DNA of 6,726 nucleotides. Source: Lachnospiraceae bacterium. GTDB lineage: Bacteria; Bacillota; Clostridia; Lachnospirales; Lachnospiraceae. The notes below the pieces were generated by a model. That model had not been told where the DNA came from, did no database searches, and saw only the letters and a list, made by a program, of their open reading frames with translations. Both the position numbers and the translations under genes were made by a program. Below, piece after piece: positions 5,922-6,726 of the stretch. The stretch covers positions 1 to 6,726 of the forward strand of contig JAFVAA010000364.1 in assembly GCA_017476305.1 (NCBI GenBank). The letters are read 5' to 3'. Position 1 is the stretch's first letter; each line of letters opens with the position of its first letter.

Positions 5922-6726
5922 TTAAAACATTTTCACTACCCTGATTTTATCATTTACTCTCTCATAGATCGCTTTAAAATTCCCCTCCAGATCATAGAGT
6001 AAAATCCGTCCCTGTATTTCCTTCTCCTGCAGTCTTTCCTTCCCTCCCAGGGAAGCTTCCGCAGGAGATTTTTCATCGAAAAAGGGCTTTATCTGATTTT
6101 CCTCTAAAAAATTTCCATTGGAAAGCTGTGATTCATATGCTTCTTCAATCTGGTACTTCGGATATCCCCGAAAAAGAGTATCAATCGGATAAATATGCTT
6201 CAAAAGTTCCTCCGGATTCTCCTTTGCCAGGCTTTCAATCCGTGCCAGAGTAAAAGCATTCTCTGCAAAAAACTCCCCCACACGGATCCGTACCAGACTT
6301 TCCATCGCCGCCCCGACTCCTAACTTCTGCCCAATATCATGACAGAGAGTGCGGATGTAGGTTCCTTTTGAACAGGTCACCTCCATCATAAAGGTTCCCT
6401 CCTCCAGATCCACCTGTAAAAGCTCGATCGAAGAAATACAGATTCGCCTGGGCTCCCGCTTTACCGTTTTCCCCTCCCTGGCCAACTCATAGAGCCTTTT
6501 TCCATCTATTTTAATTGCGGAATACATCGGCGGGATTTGAAAGCTCTCCCCCAAAAAAGAGGCTGCCGTTCTCTCTAACTGTTCTTCGGAAATTTCCTGA
6601 AAAGAACTTTCTTCCAGAATATTTCCGGTCATATCCTGCGTATCCGTCACCACACCAAGCCTGCAGACTGCCTGATAGGTTTTATCCCTGTCACTTAAAA
6701 GCTCACAGACCTTCGTCGCCTTACCG
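5922..6726 (-). CDS. truB: tRNA pseudouridine(55) synthase (partial, 5' end outside window)
   Basis: The coding frame is open to the right edge: 267 residues are visible, starting GKATKVCELLSDRDKTYQAV, the conserved segment that follows the catalytic loop. TruB isomerises U55 to pseudouridine in the T-loop of nearly all elongator tRNAs. Visible family motifs, numbered from the first visible residue, are IPPMYSAIKIDGKRLYELAR (64-83) and CSKGTYIRTLCHDIG (118-132). A C-terminal PUA-like region follows and ends IRVVKMF. Roughly 40-45 N-terminal residues are missing, including the catalytic Asp of the GHTGTLDP-type motif, so the active site cannot be checked. A GTG at 6653 opens a 243-codon frame but is internal and not the true start. 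A charged insert (DEKSPAEASLGGKERLQEKE) extends the PUA linker. It is the first visible gene of the probable truB-ribF-alaS transcript. Confidence 0.96.
   Translation of the reverse strand, partial: GKATKVCELLSDRDKTYQAVCRLGVVTDTQDMTGNILEESSFQEISEEQLERTAASFLGESFQIPPMYSAIKIDGKRLYELAREGKTVKREPRRICISSIELLQVDLEEGTFMMEVTCSKGTYIRTLCHDIGQKLGVGAAMESLVRIRVGEFFAENAFTLARIESLAKENPEELLKHIYPIDTLFRGYPKYQIEEAYESQLSNGNFLEENQIKPFFDEKSPAEASLGGKERLQEKEIQGRILLYDLEGNFKAIYERVNDKIRVVKMF

Noticed and set aside
6651..6653. GTG at 6653 as the start of truB.
   Set aside because: The frame stays open to the window edge and the 24 upstream codons encode a well conserved TruB segment, so the GTG is internal.

Overview
The window reads as a stretch of chromosome from a low-to-moderate GC Firmicute of the class Clostridia, most likely family Lachnospiraceae. 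This is inferred from protein flavour (AlaRS with a Cys-rich insert, Lys-rich Fn3 secreted protein, GH43 arabinofuranosidase-type enzyme), consensus sigma-A promoters and strong AGGAGG-type ribosome binding sites. All six genes are on the minus strand, so transcription runs from high to low coordinates.

From right to left, the first block is housekeeping: truB (tRNA pseudouridine-55 synthase, 5' end cut by the window edge), a 95-bp gap, ribF (riboflavin kinase/FMN adenylyltransferase), a 31-bp gap, and alaS (alanyl-tRNA synthetase). No terminator or clear promoter separates these three, so they probably share a transcript that starts outside the window. After alaS comes a perfect 15-bp inverted repeat without a U-tract. 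It is followed by a gene for a secreted protein of about four fibronectin type III-like domains with a very lysine-rich last domain.

The left part holds rpsU, a 57-residue ribosomal protein bS21 gene. It has its own extended -10 promoter, a leader of roughly 100 nt with two possible hairpins and tandem SD-like elements, and a clean intrinsic terminator. An AT-rich region follows with a near-consensus promoter driving a glycoside hydrolase family 43 gene, which runs off the left edge just before its second catalytic carboxylate.

The window joins translation and cofactor housekeeping functions (tRNA modification, FMN/FAD synthesis, tRNA charging, small-subunit protein) to two accessory functions facing the outside world or carbohydrates. 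I see no mobile elements, CRISPR arrays, tRNA or rRNA genes, or defence systems, and nothing that amounts to a new multi-gene system. The more interesting points are non-coding: the 2182-2217 inverted repeat, the rpsU leader and the AT-only palindromes at the GH43 promoter. The lysine-rich Fn3 protein of unknown role is the fourth.
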